Origin: Emticicia sp. C21
Lineage (GTDB): Bacteria > Bacteroidota > Bacteroidia > Cytophagales > Spirosomataceae
Length of the DNA: 64,000 bases
Direction: 5' to 3'
Assembly (NCBI RefSeq): GCF_003418935.1
Contig: NZ_QVMT01000006.1
Span: 366,734 to 430,733, forward strand
Position numbers and translations under genes: made by a program. Position 1 is the first letter of the stretch; the number at the start of each line of letters is the position of its first letter. The notes beneath the pieces are model-generated. The model ran no database searches, had not been told where the DNA came from, and was given only the letters and a program-made list of their open reading frames with translations. Positions 32,357 through 40,402 of the stretch are shown here, one piece after another.

Positions 32357-33151
32357 ATGGAACAGGATTTTAATTTCAACAATGAGTTATTGGGCAAAAT
32401 TGCTTTGGTAACAGGCGGTACAAAAGGTGCAGGAAAAGCTATTGCAGAACGGCTGGTAAAAGCAGGAGCAACTGTTATAATTACTGCAAGAAATGCACCA
32501 GAAAAAGAAAACAGTAAGCTGCATTTCATTCCTTCGGATTTAAGTAAAGCAGCAGGAACACAGAAAGTAATCAGCGAAGTGCTATCTACTTATGGGAGGC
32601 TAGACATTCTTGTGAATAACCTTGGTTCTTCAGTAACACCTGCCGGTGGTTTTGCTGTATTAACTGACGAAGATTGGGAATCAACCCTACAAGCTAATTT
32701 GCTTGCCCCAATTCGTTTAGACAGGGGATTTCTACCGCAAATGATTGAGCAAAAAAGTGGTGTTATCATTCACATCGCTTCTATTCAAGGCAAACTGCCC
32801 CTATATGATTCTACATTACCCTATGCAACTGCAAAAGCTGGATTGATCAATTATAGTAAAAGTTTATCAAATGAAATTACACCGAAAGGTGTTCGTGTGC
32901 TAACTGTTTCGCCGGGATGGATTAATACTACAGCATCGGAAGCCTGGTTGGGCGAGATTGCAAGAAATGCAAATAGTACTGTAGAAGAAGCTCAACAAAG
33001 TGTTATGGATGCGTTGGGAGGAATACCTTTTGGCAGACCAGCACAACCTGAAGAAGTAGCTGAATTAGTTGGTTTTCTTGTTTCACCAAGAGCTAGTTAT
33101 TTAACAGGGACAAATTTTGTAATCGACGGCGGAACAATACCAACCATTTAA
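32357..33151 (+). CDS. SDR-family oxidoreductase
   Basis: The 264-residue short-chain dehydrogenase/reductase has the cofactor loop TGGTKGAGKAIAERL near residue 19, DILVNNLGSS near 89, the Ser in IHIASIQGKLP, and the catalytic YATAKAGLINYSKSL (Tyr, Lys at spacing 3). SPGWINTT and the C-terminal FLVSPRASYLTGTNFVIDGG are present. It is a classical SDR using NAD(P); the substrate is unknown. Divergence from an HxlR regulator suggests induction by an electrophile or oxidative signal. A MITE-like element starts at the base after its stop codon. Confidence 0.9.
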   Translation: MEQDFNFNNELLGKIALVTGGTKGAGKAIAERLVKAGATVIITARNAPEKENSKLHFIPSDLSKAAGTQKVISEVLSTYGRLDILVNNLGSSVTPAGGFAVLTDEDWESTLQANLLAPIRLDRGFLPQMIEQKSGVIIHIASIQGKLPLYDSTLPYATAKAGLINYSKSLSNEITPKGVRVLTVSPGWINTTASEAWLGEIARNANSTVEEAQQSVMDALGGIPFGRPAQPEEVAELVGFLVSPRASYLTGTNFVIDGGTIPTI

Positions 33152-33262
33152 GAGTATGTTTAAACTTTATTGTTCGACCTTCAAGAAAATTCGTGCAGTG
33201 TCCGCTTGTCTAGCTAAAAAATCTTGTTCTTTCGGTCAGAAAAACAAAATTTAAACCTACTC
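33152..33262. repeat. MITE-like element, copy 2 (111 bp)
   Basis: Ends GAGTATGTTTAAA and TTTAAACCTACTC, with the internal words TCGACC, CTTGTCTAGCT and TTTCGGTCAGAA shared with copy 1 at 3760-3920. The long central stem of copy 1 is missing. TAA flanks both sides, a possible 3-bp target duplication. Confidence 0.65.
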
Positions 33263-33286
33263 TAATAATCTTTAATTTTAAATACA

Positions 33287-33601
33287 ATGAACTTACCACA
33301 AGTAGTAGCAGAATTAGTAAAAACACAGAATAACTTTGATAGTGCAGCATATGCCAATTGTTTTACCGAAACAGCCGTAGTATTTGACGAAGGAAAAACA
33401 CACAACGGGAAAACAGAAATAAAAAATTGGATAGATAAAGCCAATAAAGAATATCAAGCGGTAATGAAACCCATAGAATATTCAGAAACTGAACATACAT
33501 TGAAAACGGAAGTTTCAGGAAAGTTTCCCGGAAGTCCGATTGTAATGACTTATCATTATGAATTTGAAGATGGATTAATTCAATCGCTGAAAATCGTGTA
33601 A
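33287..33601 (+). CDS. SnoaL-like / NTF2-fold protein
   Basis: This 104-residue NTF2-like protein has FDSAAYANCFTETAVVFDEGKTHNGKTEIKNWIDKANKEYQ, the standard FxxxDA..Y...H.G...I..W pattern, and ends with MTYHYEFEDGLIQSLKIV. It follows the short-chain dehydrogenase with the MITE-like element between them, so co-transcription through that element is plausible. A ligand cannot be inferred. Confidence 0.75.
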   Translation: MNLPQVVAELVKTQNNFDSAAYANCFTETAVVFDEGKTHNGKTEIKNWIDKANKEYQAVMKPIEYSETEHTLKTEVSGKFPGSPIVMTYHYEFEDGLIQSLKIV

Positions 33602-33624
33602 ACCAATCTACCAGACACCAATAT

Positions 33625-33671
33625 TGTTTAGTTCTAAAATAGGTTTCACCAACTTATTTTAGAACTAAACA
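33625..33671 (+). terminator. Long perfect hairpin after the SnoaL-like gene
   Basis: A 17-bp perfect stem (33625-33641 with 33655-33671; TGTTTAGTTCTAAAATA) around a 13-nt loop, followed by TTTTGGG. Confidence 0.75.
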
Positions 33672-33907
33672 TTTTGGGCGCACAATGTTCACAGCTTTAG
33701 CTGGAATCTGGAATAACCTCAACAGTCTGATTGTTCTAAAAAACTCCTCGAATACTTTGAAAACATAATTCTAAGTCGGAAATTTAGGAGACGCCCAGTC
33801 CGTAAATACAATCCTGAACTAACTGTCCGCATAACTACTAGTGGTATGAAGGAAGATAAATATGTTATTCGTGAACCTTTAAAAATCGGGAAAGAACTGG
33901 CAGATAT
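33672..33907. other. Non-coding lead-in to the hairpin array
   Basis: No gene is seen. CATAACTACTAG near 33830 and GAACCTTTAAAAATCGG near 33873 resemble spacer and half-hairpin parts of the array, so decayed units probably extend upstream. Confidence 0.4.
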
Positions 33908-34390
33908 AAAGGTTACCAATATAGTGGGAACCTTTTTGAATGAGGATAGGGATAGTTTCCAGAAAATCAGATTTATGAACACTAAAAAAGAACCGAAAAA
34001 GGTTGCCAATATGGTGGGAACCTTTTTGAATGAGGATAGGGATAGTTTCCAGAAAATCAGATTATGACTGCGAAACGGAATCGGAAAGGTTACCAATATG
34101 TGGGAACCTTTTTAGCGGGGAATGGCGATGGTTTGCGTAAAATCAGCATAATAACTACTAAAACGGAACTGAAAAAGGTTACCAATGTGGTGGGAACCTT
34201 TTTTAATGAGGGCAGTGATGGTTTTCAGAAAACCAGAGTTATGACCAAAAAAGTGGAAACGAAAAAGGTTACTAATCTGGTGGGAACCTTTTTGAACGAG
34301 GGAAGTGATGGTTTTCAGAAAATTAGAGTTATGACCAAAAAAGTGGAAACGGAAAAGGTTACCAATATGGTAGGAACCTTTTTGGATTAG
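33908..34390 (+). repeat. Tandem hairpin array, six units of about 90 bp
   Basis: Each unit carries AAAAAGGTTACCAATATGGT followed by GGGAACCTTTTT, folding as a 9-bp stem AAAAAGGTT/AACCTTTTT with an inner ACC/GGT stem. GGTT begins at 33911, 34001, 34088, 34177, 34267 and 34357, giving periods of 90, 87, 89, 90 and 90. The 55-60-bp segments between hairpins are related (GATGGTTTTCAGAAAA words), unlike CRISPR spacers. Related units in reverse orientation occur at 63713-63894. Confidence 0.8.
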
Positions 34391-34626
34391 GACAGTAATG
34401 GGCTGTGGATAATCAGCGTAAACAAATCTTTAATGAAATATTGAAACAGTTTCAGCAAATGAATCTTTGTTAGAAGAATCATTTCGGGCAGAACAAATAA
34501 TATTCTGAAAAGCCAGATTTCGATATTTTATTCGCTCCGATAAGCGCAAAAGCCATTTTCTAAAAATAGTCCTACTTTTATGTATCTTTTTTTGCCTAAA
34601 ATATCGGAATTGTGAAAAATGTGTCG
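34391..34626. other. Non-coding stretch between the array and the atpA promoter
   Basis: No gene is seen. TTGGATTAGGACAGTAATGG at its left edge looks like a truncated seventh array unit. The rest is AT-rich. Confidence 0.4.
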
Positions 34627-34634
34627 TACTTTTG
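34627..34634 (+). promoter_or_regulatory. -7 element of atpA
   Basis: TACTTTTG matches TAnnTTTG, 67 bp before the atpA ATG. The only nearby TTG (34610-34612) has a short 14-bp spacer. Confidence 0.5.
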
Positions 34635-34701
34635 CACCCGAAAAATGAAGCTATAAAGCCCGTTTTTCGAATCTACATTTAAAAACTCATCAAAATATAA
34701 T

Positions 34702-36279
34702 ATGGCATCAGTCAGACCAGATGAAGTTTCGGCTATTCTACGTGAACAACTAGCAGGTTCAAAAACCGAAGCGGAACTTGAAGAAATAGGTACTGTGTTA
34801 CAAATCGGAGACGGTGTAGCACGTATATATGGTTTATCAAAAGTACAAGCCGGTGAATTGCTGGCTTTCGAAAACGGCCTAAAAGCCCTTGCATTGAACC
34901 TTGAAGAAGATAACGTGGGAGCGGTACTTTTGGGAGATGCAACAGGTATCAAAGAAGGTGCAACTGTAAAACGTACCGGCGAAATCGCTTCTGTGAAAGT
35001 AGGTGACGGTATTGTAGGACGTGTGGTAAACACGCTTGCAGAGCCAATCGATGGTAATGGTCCGATTCAAGGCGAAACTTTTGAAATGCCTGTGGAACGT
35101 AAAGCTCCGGGTGTTATCTATCGTCAGCCTGTAACAGAGCCTCTTCAAACAGGTATTAAAGCGATTGACGCGATGATTCCAATCGGTCGTGGTCAACGTG
35201 AATTAGTAATCGGTGACCGTCAGACAGGTAAAACTGCTGTTTGTATCGATGCTATCATCAATCAAAAAGAATTTTACGATAAAGGCGAACCAGTTTATTG
35301 TATCTACGTAGCTTGTGGTCAGAAAGCATCTACCATCAAAGCGGTTGAGCAAACCTTACGTAAATATGGTGCGATGGATTATACAGTAATCGTAGCTGCC
35401 GGTGCATCAGACCCATCACCTATGCAGTTCTTTGCTCCATTTACAGGTGCTGCCATTGGTGAGTATTTCCGTGATACCGGTCGTCCTGCACTAGTTGTAT
35501 ATGATGATTTATCGAAACAAGCGGTTGCTTACCGTGAGGTATCATTATTACTTCGTCGTCCTCCAGGACGCGAGGCTTACCCAGGAGACGTATTCTACTT
35601 ACATAGCCGTTTGTTGGAGCGTGCCGCTAAAGTAACTGCCAATGATGCGATTGCGCAAAACATGAATGACCTTCCACCTTCATTGAAAGGTAAAGTAAAA
35701 GGTGGTGGTTCGTTGACAGCCCTTCCAATCATTGAGACACAAGCAGGTGACGTTTCGGCTTATATCCCGACTAACGTAATCTCGATTACTGACGGTCAGA
35801 TATTCCTGGAGTCGAACTTGTTTAACGCAGGTATTCGTCCGGCTATCAACGTAGGTATTTCGGTATCCCGCGTGGGTGGTAATGCTCAGATTAAATCAAT
35901 GAAAAAAGTAGCAGGTACCTTGAAACTTGACCAGGCGCAGTTCCGTGAACTGGAAGCCTTCGCGAAGTTTGGTTCAGACCTTGATGCTGCTACGAAACTG
36001 ACTATCGAACGTGGTCGTCGTAACCAGGAAATCTTGAAACAAGCACAGTTCTCTCCATCTGCGGTGGGTGAGCAGGTAGCTATCATTTATGCTTCTATTA
36101 ATGGTGTACTTGACAAAGTTTCGGTAAGCAGAACAAAAGAATTTGAAGTTGAATTTATCACTTTATTGAAAGCGCAATATCCTGATGTATTAAAAGGACT
36201 TGCTGCCGGTAAATTAGATGATTCAGCTACCGATACTATTAAGAAAGTTGGTAGAGAGTTAGCTCAAAAATATGCTTAA
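34702..36279 (+). CDS. atpA: ATP synthase F1 subunit alpha
   Basis: The alpha subunit forms the non-catalytic nucleotide-binding positions of the F1 alpha3beta3 ring. The 525-residue protein shows [19 protein letters not shown] near residue 26, the P-loop GDRQTGKTA near 171, [44 protein letters not shown] and the family signature [17 protein letters not shown] near 374, ending in a typical helical tail. Only atpG follows; the F0 genes, atpH and atpD-atpC are not in this window. Upstream is a repeat array, so the usual F0-atpH-atpA order is broken here. Confidence 0.97.
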   Translation: MASVRPDEVSAILREQLAGSKTEAELEEIGTVLQIGDGVARIYGLSKVQAGELLAFENGLKALALNLEEDNVGAVLLGDATGIKEGATVKRTGEIASVKVGDGIVGRVVNTLAEPIDGNGPIQGETFEMPVERKAPGVIYRQPVTEPLQTGIKAIDAMIPIGRGQRELVIGDRQTGKTAVCIDAIINQKEFYDKGEPVYCIYVACGQKASTIKAVEQTLRKYGAMDYTVIVAAGASDPSPMQFFAPFTGAAIGEYFRDTGRPALVVYDDLSKQAVAYREVSLLLRRPPGREAYPGDVFYLHSRLLERAAKVTANDAIAQNMNDLPPSLKGKVKGGGSLTALPIIETQAGDVSAYIPTNVISITDGQIFLESNLFNAGIRPAINVGISVSRVGGNAQIKSMKKVAGTLKLDQAQFRELEAFAKFGSDLDAATKLTIERGRRNQEILKQAQFSPSAVGEQVAIIYASINGVLDKVSVSRTKEFEVEFITLLKAQYPDVLKGLAAGKLDDSATDTIKKVGRELAQKYA

Positions 36280-36285
36280 TAACAT

Positions 36286-36320
36286 AGAATGAAAAGAGTG
36301 TAAAAGCTCTTTTCATTCTT
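36286..36320 (+). promoter_or_regulatory. Strong hairpin between atpA and atpG
   Basis: Perfect 13-bp stem, AGAATGAAAAGAG with CTCTTTTCATTCT, around an 8-nt loop and followed by TTAATT. It fills most of the 55-bp gap. It may reduce read-through or direct processing so that atpG is made at a lower level than atpA. Confidence 0.65.
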
Positions 36321-36334
36321 AATTATATAGAAAA

Positions 36335-37219
36335 ATGCCTTCATTAAAAGAAGTTAGAAATAGAATTGTCTCGGTAAACTCAACGACGCAGATTACAAAA
36401 GCCATGAAAATGGTGTCGGCGGCGAAGTTGCGTAGAGCACAAGATGCTATCCTTCAGATGCGTCCGTATGCTACCAAACTGAACGAGCTGATTGCTACCG
36501 TATCTGCCAACACCGAAGTAGGTGCGACAAGCCCTTTTACGACGGTACGTCAGGTAGAGAAAGTTTTAGTAGTAGTAGTTACTTCAGACAGAGGACTTTG
36601 TGGTGCATTTAATGCAAATATCATTAAAGCGGCTCTGGCTGCTATTAATGAAAAATACCCGTCGCAGGCAGCTAAAGGCAATGTAGAAATTCTGGCGTTA
36701 GGAAAGAAAGGTGGAGAAGCATTACAACGTCGTAATTTCAAAGTGAATGATACTTATATGAGTATCTTCCAGAATCTGAACTTTGCTCATGCCCGTTCAG
36801 CTGCTGAAGCTATCATGACTGCTTTCTCAGAGGGTAAGTATGACGTAGTTGAATTAGTATACAACGAGTTCAAGAACGTGGCTACACAGATTCTTCGTGT
36901 AGAACAAATGTTGCCATTGGTAGATAAAAAAGCTGATGATGCGAAAGCTAGCAAAATAGATTATATTTTTGAGCCTTCGGAAGAGGAGATTGTATTGGAG
37001 TTGATACCAAAGGCGATTAAAATGCAATTGTTTAAAGCGGTATTGGAATCGAATGCTTCTGAGCACGGTGCCCGTATGACAGCGATGGATAAAGCAACTG
37101 ACAATGCCAACGAATTACTTCGTTCATTGAAAATTGAATACAACCGTAGCCGTCAGGCCGCAATTACTAAGGAAATCCTTGAGATTGTTGGTGGTGCCGA
37201 GGCTTTGAAAGGAGAGTAA
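36335..37219 (+). CDS. atpG: ATP synthase F1 subunit gamma
   Basis: The gamma subunit is the rotor shaft between F0 and F1. The 294-residue protein begins MPSLKEVRNRIVSVNSTTQITKAMKMVSAAKLRRAQDA, the conserved N-terminal helix, contains VVVVTSDRGLCGAFNANI in the Rossmann-like domain and ends SEHGARMTAMDKATDNANELLRSLKIEYNRSRQAAITKEILEIVGGAEAL, the C-terminal helix of the coiled coil. Length and ends are normal. It is the second gene of a two-gene unit and is followed by a clear terminator. Confidence 0.96.
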   Translation: MPSLKEVRNRIVSVNSTTQITKAMKMVSAAKLRRAQDAILQMRPYATKLNELIATVSANTEVGATSPFTTVRQVEKVLVVVVTSDRGLCGAFNANIIKAALAAINEKYPSQAAKGNVEILALGKKGGEALQRRNFKVNDTYMSIFQNLNFAHARSAAEAIMTAFSEGKYDVVELVYNEFKNVATQILRVEQMLPLVDKKADDAKASKIDYIFEPSEEEIVLELIPKAIKMQLFKAVLESNASEHGARMTAMDKATDNANELLRSLKIEYNRSRQAAITKEILEIVGGAEALKGE

Positions 37220-37241
37220 TCTCATTCAAAAGATATAAAGT

Positions 37242-37274
37242 AAAAGAGGCGAATCGAAAGATTTGCCTCTTTTT
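37242..37274 (+). terminator. Rho-independent terminator after atpG
   Basis: AAAAGAGGCGAATC and GATTTGCCTCTTTT form the stem, closed by a GAAA tetraloop and followed by T residues. Confidence 0.9.
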
Positions 37275-37280
37275 GTATTT

Positions 37281-37317
37281 AGTGAATGAAGATTTAGCGA
37301 ATGAGTGATTATTGATT
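37281..37317. repeat. GAATGAGTGATT-type short repeat (locus 4)
   Basis: AGTGAATGAAGATTTAGCGAATGAGTGATTATTGATT words follow the atpG terminator; close to the left arm of the 23526 repeat. Confidence 0.55.
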
Positions 37318-37352
37318 AAACTGCCTTTTCTAAATCAGGGCTTCAACCGTGT

Positions 37353-37366
37353 GGCGGCCGTTCCGC
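37353..37366. repeat. GC-rich island 4
   Basis: GGCGGCCGTTCCGC, flanked by CAACCG on both sides (CAACCGTGT and CAACCGGAG), which might be a short direct duplication. Confidence 0.45.
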
Positions 37367-37379
37367 AACCGGAGTACAA

Positions 37380-38165
37380 TCACATCTCTGTCACACTCAT
37401 CACCCCTAGGCTTTCAAACAATTTCTGCCAATAGTGTGTAACTGTAGGGTTATTTTCTTTAGAAGAACTCGTTGGTTCAAATGGAAGAATCATCGAAATT
37501 TCAGGGCCGCTTAGCTGATAGTTTTTCAGTTTGGAAGCATCGGCTGTTGCCCATGCTTCTGCTTCGGCATCGTCTTTGGGTGGACGTATCTGAAAATCTC
37601 TGCCATTTTTTACGCTCTCTACCATATCGCTCAGATAATAAACCCGTACATCGCCTGAGTTCTCTGCGAGCTTGGCAATGACAGGAATACTTGCGGTAAT
37701 ATTGGTTTCCAGATTGGAGGCATTATCATTTTGTGCTTTCAGGCGATTTAATGATTGTTGAGTAACGAAGTTGCGTTCTTTACGGATTGATAGATCGTAA
37801 GAGGTTTTAATGGCTTCCAAGTCAGTAGCATTTACTCCTTCAGTGTCTTCCATCTCTGTACGACAAACAAGTGATAAGGTACGTGCCTTAGAGGTATTTT
37901 CGTGGATATAATATATCTGAAAAGTGTCGCCCGCTTTTCTGAAATTCTGCTCAATAATAGAAGTGAGAGCCTGTTGATATTTTTGCGCAACAAAGGGTTT
38001 TTGCACATCAACACTAGCAGTTTTATCAATAAAAATCAATGTATGAATACTCGGGCCTTTAGCCGGATTTTCAGTTTTTTGAGCTGCTTTGTCTCCGCAA
38101 GAGAAAAGTGCCAATGATAGAAAAAAGGAAGTAGCGATTAAATAAACAAAATTGCTCTTTTTCAT
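37380..38165 (-). CDS. Lipoprotein with a von Willebrand A-like layout
   Basis: The start is the ATG at 38163-38165, since the codon before it is a TTG. The 261-residue product has a lipoprotein signal (FLSLALFSC, lipobox cysteine near residue 23). The following segment IHTLIFIDKTASVDVQKPFVAQKY resembles a VWA first strand with a D-x-T/S-x-S-like metal site (DKTAS). DVRVYYLSDMVES near residue 175 matches the later VWA strand. The function is unknown; a periplasmic or outer-membrane-anchored binding role is a guess. It is followed by a repeat-containing gap. Confidence 0.6.
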   Translation of the reverse strand: MKKSNFVYLIATSFFLSLALFSCGDKAAQKTENPAKGPSIHTLIFIDKTASVDVQKPFVAQKYQQALTSIIEQNFRKAGDTFQIYYIHENTSKARTLSLVCRTEMEDTEGVNATDLEAIKTSYDLSIRKERNFVTQQSLNRLKAQNDNASNLETNITASIPVIAKLAENSGDVRVYYLSDMVESVKNGRDFQIRPPKDDAEAEAWATADASKLKNYQLSGPEISMILPFEPTSSSKENNPTVTHYWQKLFESLGVMSVTEM

Positions 38166-38314
38166 CAAAATTGAGTTATGTTCTTAGATATGAACCGAGT
38201 ACAGAACTTTGAACGTATAATACAGCACAAAATTATAATAGAGTGTGTATAAAACTATTTTTCGCCTTAGAAAACTATCATGCGGTCAGAAAATAATTCT
38301 TAAAGGTACTCAAA

Positions 38315-39232
38315 TCAATACTTCAATTTTAACTTTTTTCTATAAATGGTGTCGACAGGCATATTTTTCTGCCAATAAGGATTTTGGATGGTAGCTTTTA
38401 ATACTGCTCTTGAAGTTAAGGTCTTATTCTGGGCACGATAGCTCTCTTCCCAACCGACAATTTTATGCGGAAAATGCTTCTCGAATATAATTCTCAGGCT
38501 TCTTTTGCTTTCAGCATAATTTATCCGATAATCAAATAAAGAATCTCCTCTGAAAGTAGAATCTCCTTTATAAGGTTCTAATGTAACATCTGCAATGGCT
38601 GGAGCGGCTTTTTCCCGTCTTAAGCGTAAAGATCCTAAACTTGGTATTAAAATGACTTTCCCAACGGGTAATTGCTGGCAAGGAACCAAGCGAATACGTG
38701 TCCAAAGCTCGTCTTCCAGAACAGCTTTGTCTATATGGTAATCGTCCTCAATCTCTTCTTCAAAATATGATTTACCTAATACCTGATAGCCATTCTGACG
38801 GAAGTTTAATTGTAAGAAAGTTTGCCCACTCCAGTCCTGATTGGTATTAGAGACCTTTAAGGTAGAAGTAATGTCTTGTGTCTGAACAGGTGTAAAAACA
38901 GAAGTATACATCGAAAAATCATGAATGCCTGTAACAAAACGCTTGATAAAGTTGAGTTTCATTACTTTAACAGCTTTTTCTTTGGCATCCGACTCTAGTT
39001 TTACGTGTTTATCTTTCCGAAAATCTTCGGTATTGAAAACCATGATAGCCTCTCCATCGTTCAGATTACCGAATTGTGCCTGTTTCAGGCTATAACTGCT
39101 GATTTCGGCATTTTCTGAGTACCAATACTGCTTGAAATTCTGATTGTCACAAAGTTGTTGCTGTCGATTAGATTCTTTTTTATTGCAGGAGGCTAATAGC
39201 GAAACCCCCAAAAGGAAATACACGTATCTCAT
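38315..39232 (-). CDS. Conserved lipoprotein (often labelled Maf-like in Bacteroidota)
   Basis: The ATG at 39230-39232 places the lipoprotein signal MRYVYFLLGVSLLASC at the N-terminus, giving 305 residues; a longer frame lacks support. KQYWYSENAEISSYSLKQAQFGNLNDGEAIMVFNTEDF near residue 33 and YHIDKAVLEDELWTRIRLVPCQQLPVGKVILIPSL near 165 resemble a Bacteroidota lipoprotein family that I remember being mislabelled as septum formation inhibitor Maf. It has no Maf nucleotide-pyrophosphatase motif, so that name should not be used. The function is unknown. Confidence 0.65.
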   Translation of the reverse strand: MRYVYFLLGVSLLASCNKKESNRQQQLCDNQNFKQYWYSENAEISSYSLKQAQFGNLNDGEAIMVFNTEDFRKDKHVKLESDAKEKAVKVMKLNFIKRFVTGIHDFSMYTSVFTPVQTQDITSTLKVSNTNQDWSGQTFLQLNFRQNGYQVLGKSYFEEEIEDDYHIDKAVLEDELWTRIRLVPCQQLPVGKVILIPSLGSLRLRREKAAPAIADVTLEPYKGDSTFRGDSLFDYRINYAESKRSLRIIFEKHFPHKIVGWEESYRAQNKTLTSRAVLKATIQNPYWQKNMPVDTIYRKKLKLKY

Positions 39233-39318
39233 AAATATCGGTTCATAAAAATCTTTCAAATTTAATCAATTAAATTTCTTCACTCGATTAAATCTCGTTT
39301 TTGAAAGATAGGGTTATA

Positions 39319-40224
39319 TTATTTTTTACCTTTCCAGCTTACCAGGAATACTCCTGTCAATACTAAAATCGTGCCTATGATTTGTTCTATCCAGATTGGT
39401 TCATGCAAAAATAAGGTGGCTAATATAATAGTGAAAATAGGACCTATACTTGCGATGATTGAAGCATTACCGGAGCCTACACGCTTGATGCCTGCCGAGA
39501 ACATATAAGTTGGCAGCACAGTAGAAAAAATGGCCATTGATAAAGCTATAACGTAAACTTCGGCTGGAAATTGGAAAATATTGAGTCTATTATAAAAAAA
39601 ACTATGAATCAAAGTAGGTACTAAAGCAGATAGCATCGCCCAGGAAGTAAAACGCGTAGTTCCTAATTTACCAATAAGTTTATCACTGCCAACCAGATAA
39701 AATGAATAAGTAAGGCCGCTCAAAATCACTAAAAACGCCCCTAAAGCAATGTTCTTTTGCTGATGTGCTTCAAAATGTTTGATAAAGGCAATGGCAATAC
39801 CTGCATAGGTGATCAGAAGCGCCAGCCACTGCAAGCGGGTTACTTTTCTTTTGACCAGAAAGGCATTAATCAACAAAACAAATGTAGGATAGATGAATAA
39901 AAGGATACGTTCAAGGCTGGCAGAAATGTATTCAAGACCTAAGAAATTAACATAAGCTGATATATAATAGCCAATAAAACCGATTAAAGCCACATATAAC
40001 CAACGCCTTTTAGCAAAGATTGGGTGAGACTCTTCTTTATACCTTTTACGAAGAATAATAAACAGAAAAAAGGGCGCAGAAAACAGAAATCTCAACGACA
40101 ACAGCGAGATAGAATCAATATCATAGCGGTAAGCCGACTTGATAAAAATACCTTTTAAAGCAAAACCAAAAGCCGCTCCAAATACCAAAAAAGCCCCAAT
40201 CAAATACTTTGCGCGGTCTGTCAT
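39319..40224 (-). CDS. EamA/DMT-family transporter
   Basis: The 301-residue membrane protein has ten hydrophobic helices in two repeated EamA halves. The first half has SLRFLFSAPFFLFIILR and LEYISASLERILLFIYPTFVLLIN; the second has VLPTYMFSAGIKRVGSGNASIIASIGPIFTIILATLFLHEPI, the conserved end of helix 9-10. EamA carriers export metabolites such as amino acids or nucleotides, but the substrate cannot be read. A second EamA protein lies at 53130. Confidence 0.85.
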   Translation of the reverse strand: MTDRAKYLIGAFLVFGAAFGFALKGIFIKSAYRYDIDSISLLSLRFLFSAPFFLFIILRKRYKEESHPIFAKRRWLYVALIGFIGYYISAYVNFLGLEYISASLERILLFIYPTFVLLINAFLVKRKVTRLQWLALLITYAGIAIAFIKHFEAHQQKNIALGAFLVILSGLTYSFYLVGSDKLIGKLGTTRFTSWAMLSALVPTLIHSFFYNRLNIFQFPAEVYVIALSMAIFSTVLPTYMFSAGIKRVGSGNASIIASIGPIFTIILATLFLHEPIWIEQIIGTILVLTGVFLVSWKGKK

Positions 40225-40402
40225 AAAAAATAAATCCTCTTATGATTTTCAAAAAGGTAAAAATGATAGCTTTGTTTTTATTTTGTACATCCCAACCAAC
40301 CATTAAGTTCACGGATATTTGAAAAGTTAAATTTTTTATTGTTATTGTTAAAAATTATTACATAATTCACTCATTCGGAATAGATTAAATTAATTAACCC
40401 AC

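Noticed and set aside
33908..34390. Array resembling a CRISPR locus
   Set aside because: The segments between the hairpins are related to one another, repeats are unequal, units are about 90 bp, and no cas gene is near. It is a tandem repeat, not CRISPR.
33846..34390. Two open frames of 73 and 108 codons through the hairpin array (VGTFLNEGSDGFQKIR-type repeats)
   Set aside because: They are out of frame with each other because of single-base gaps, the opposite strand is also open, and the pattern follows the DNA period. A coding role is not supported, though a decayed repeat protein cannot be excluded.
33672..34626. Diversity-generating retroelement or retron associated with the hairpin repeats
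   Set aside because: No reverse transcriptase gene and no VR/TR pair with adenine-biased differences is present in the window.
38315..39232. Maf septum-inhibitor function
   Set aside because: The family name I recall from annotations conflicts with the sequence: there is a lipoprotein signal and no Maf nucleotide-binding motif.
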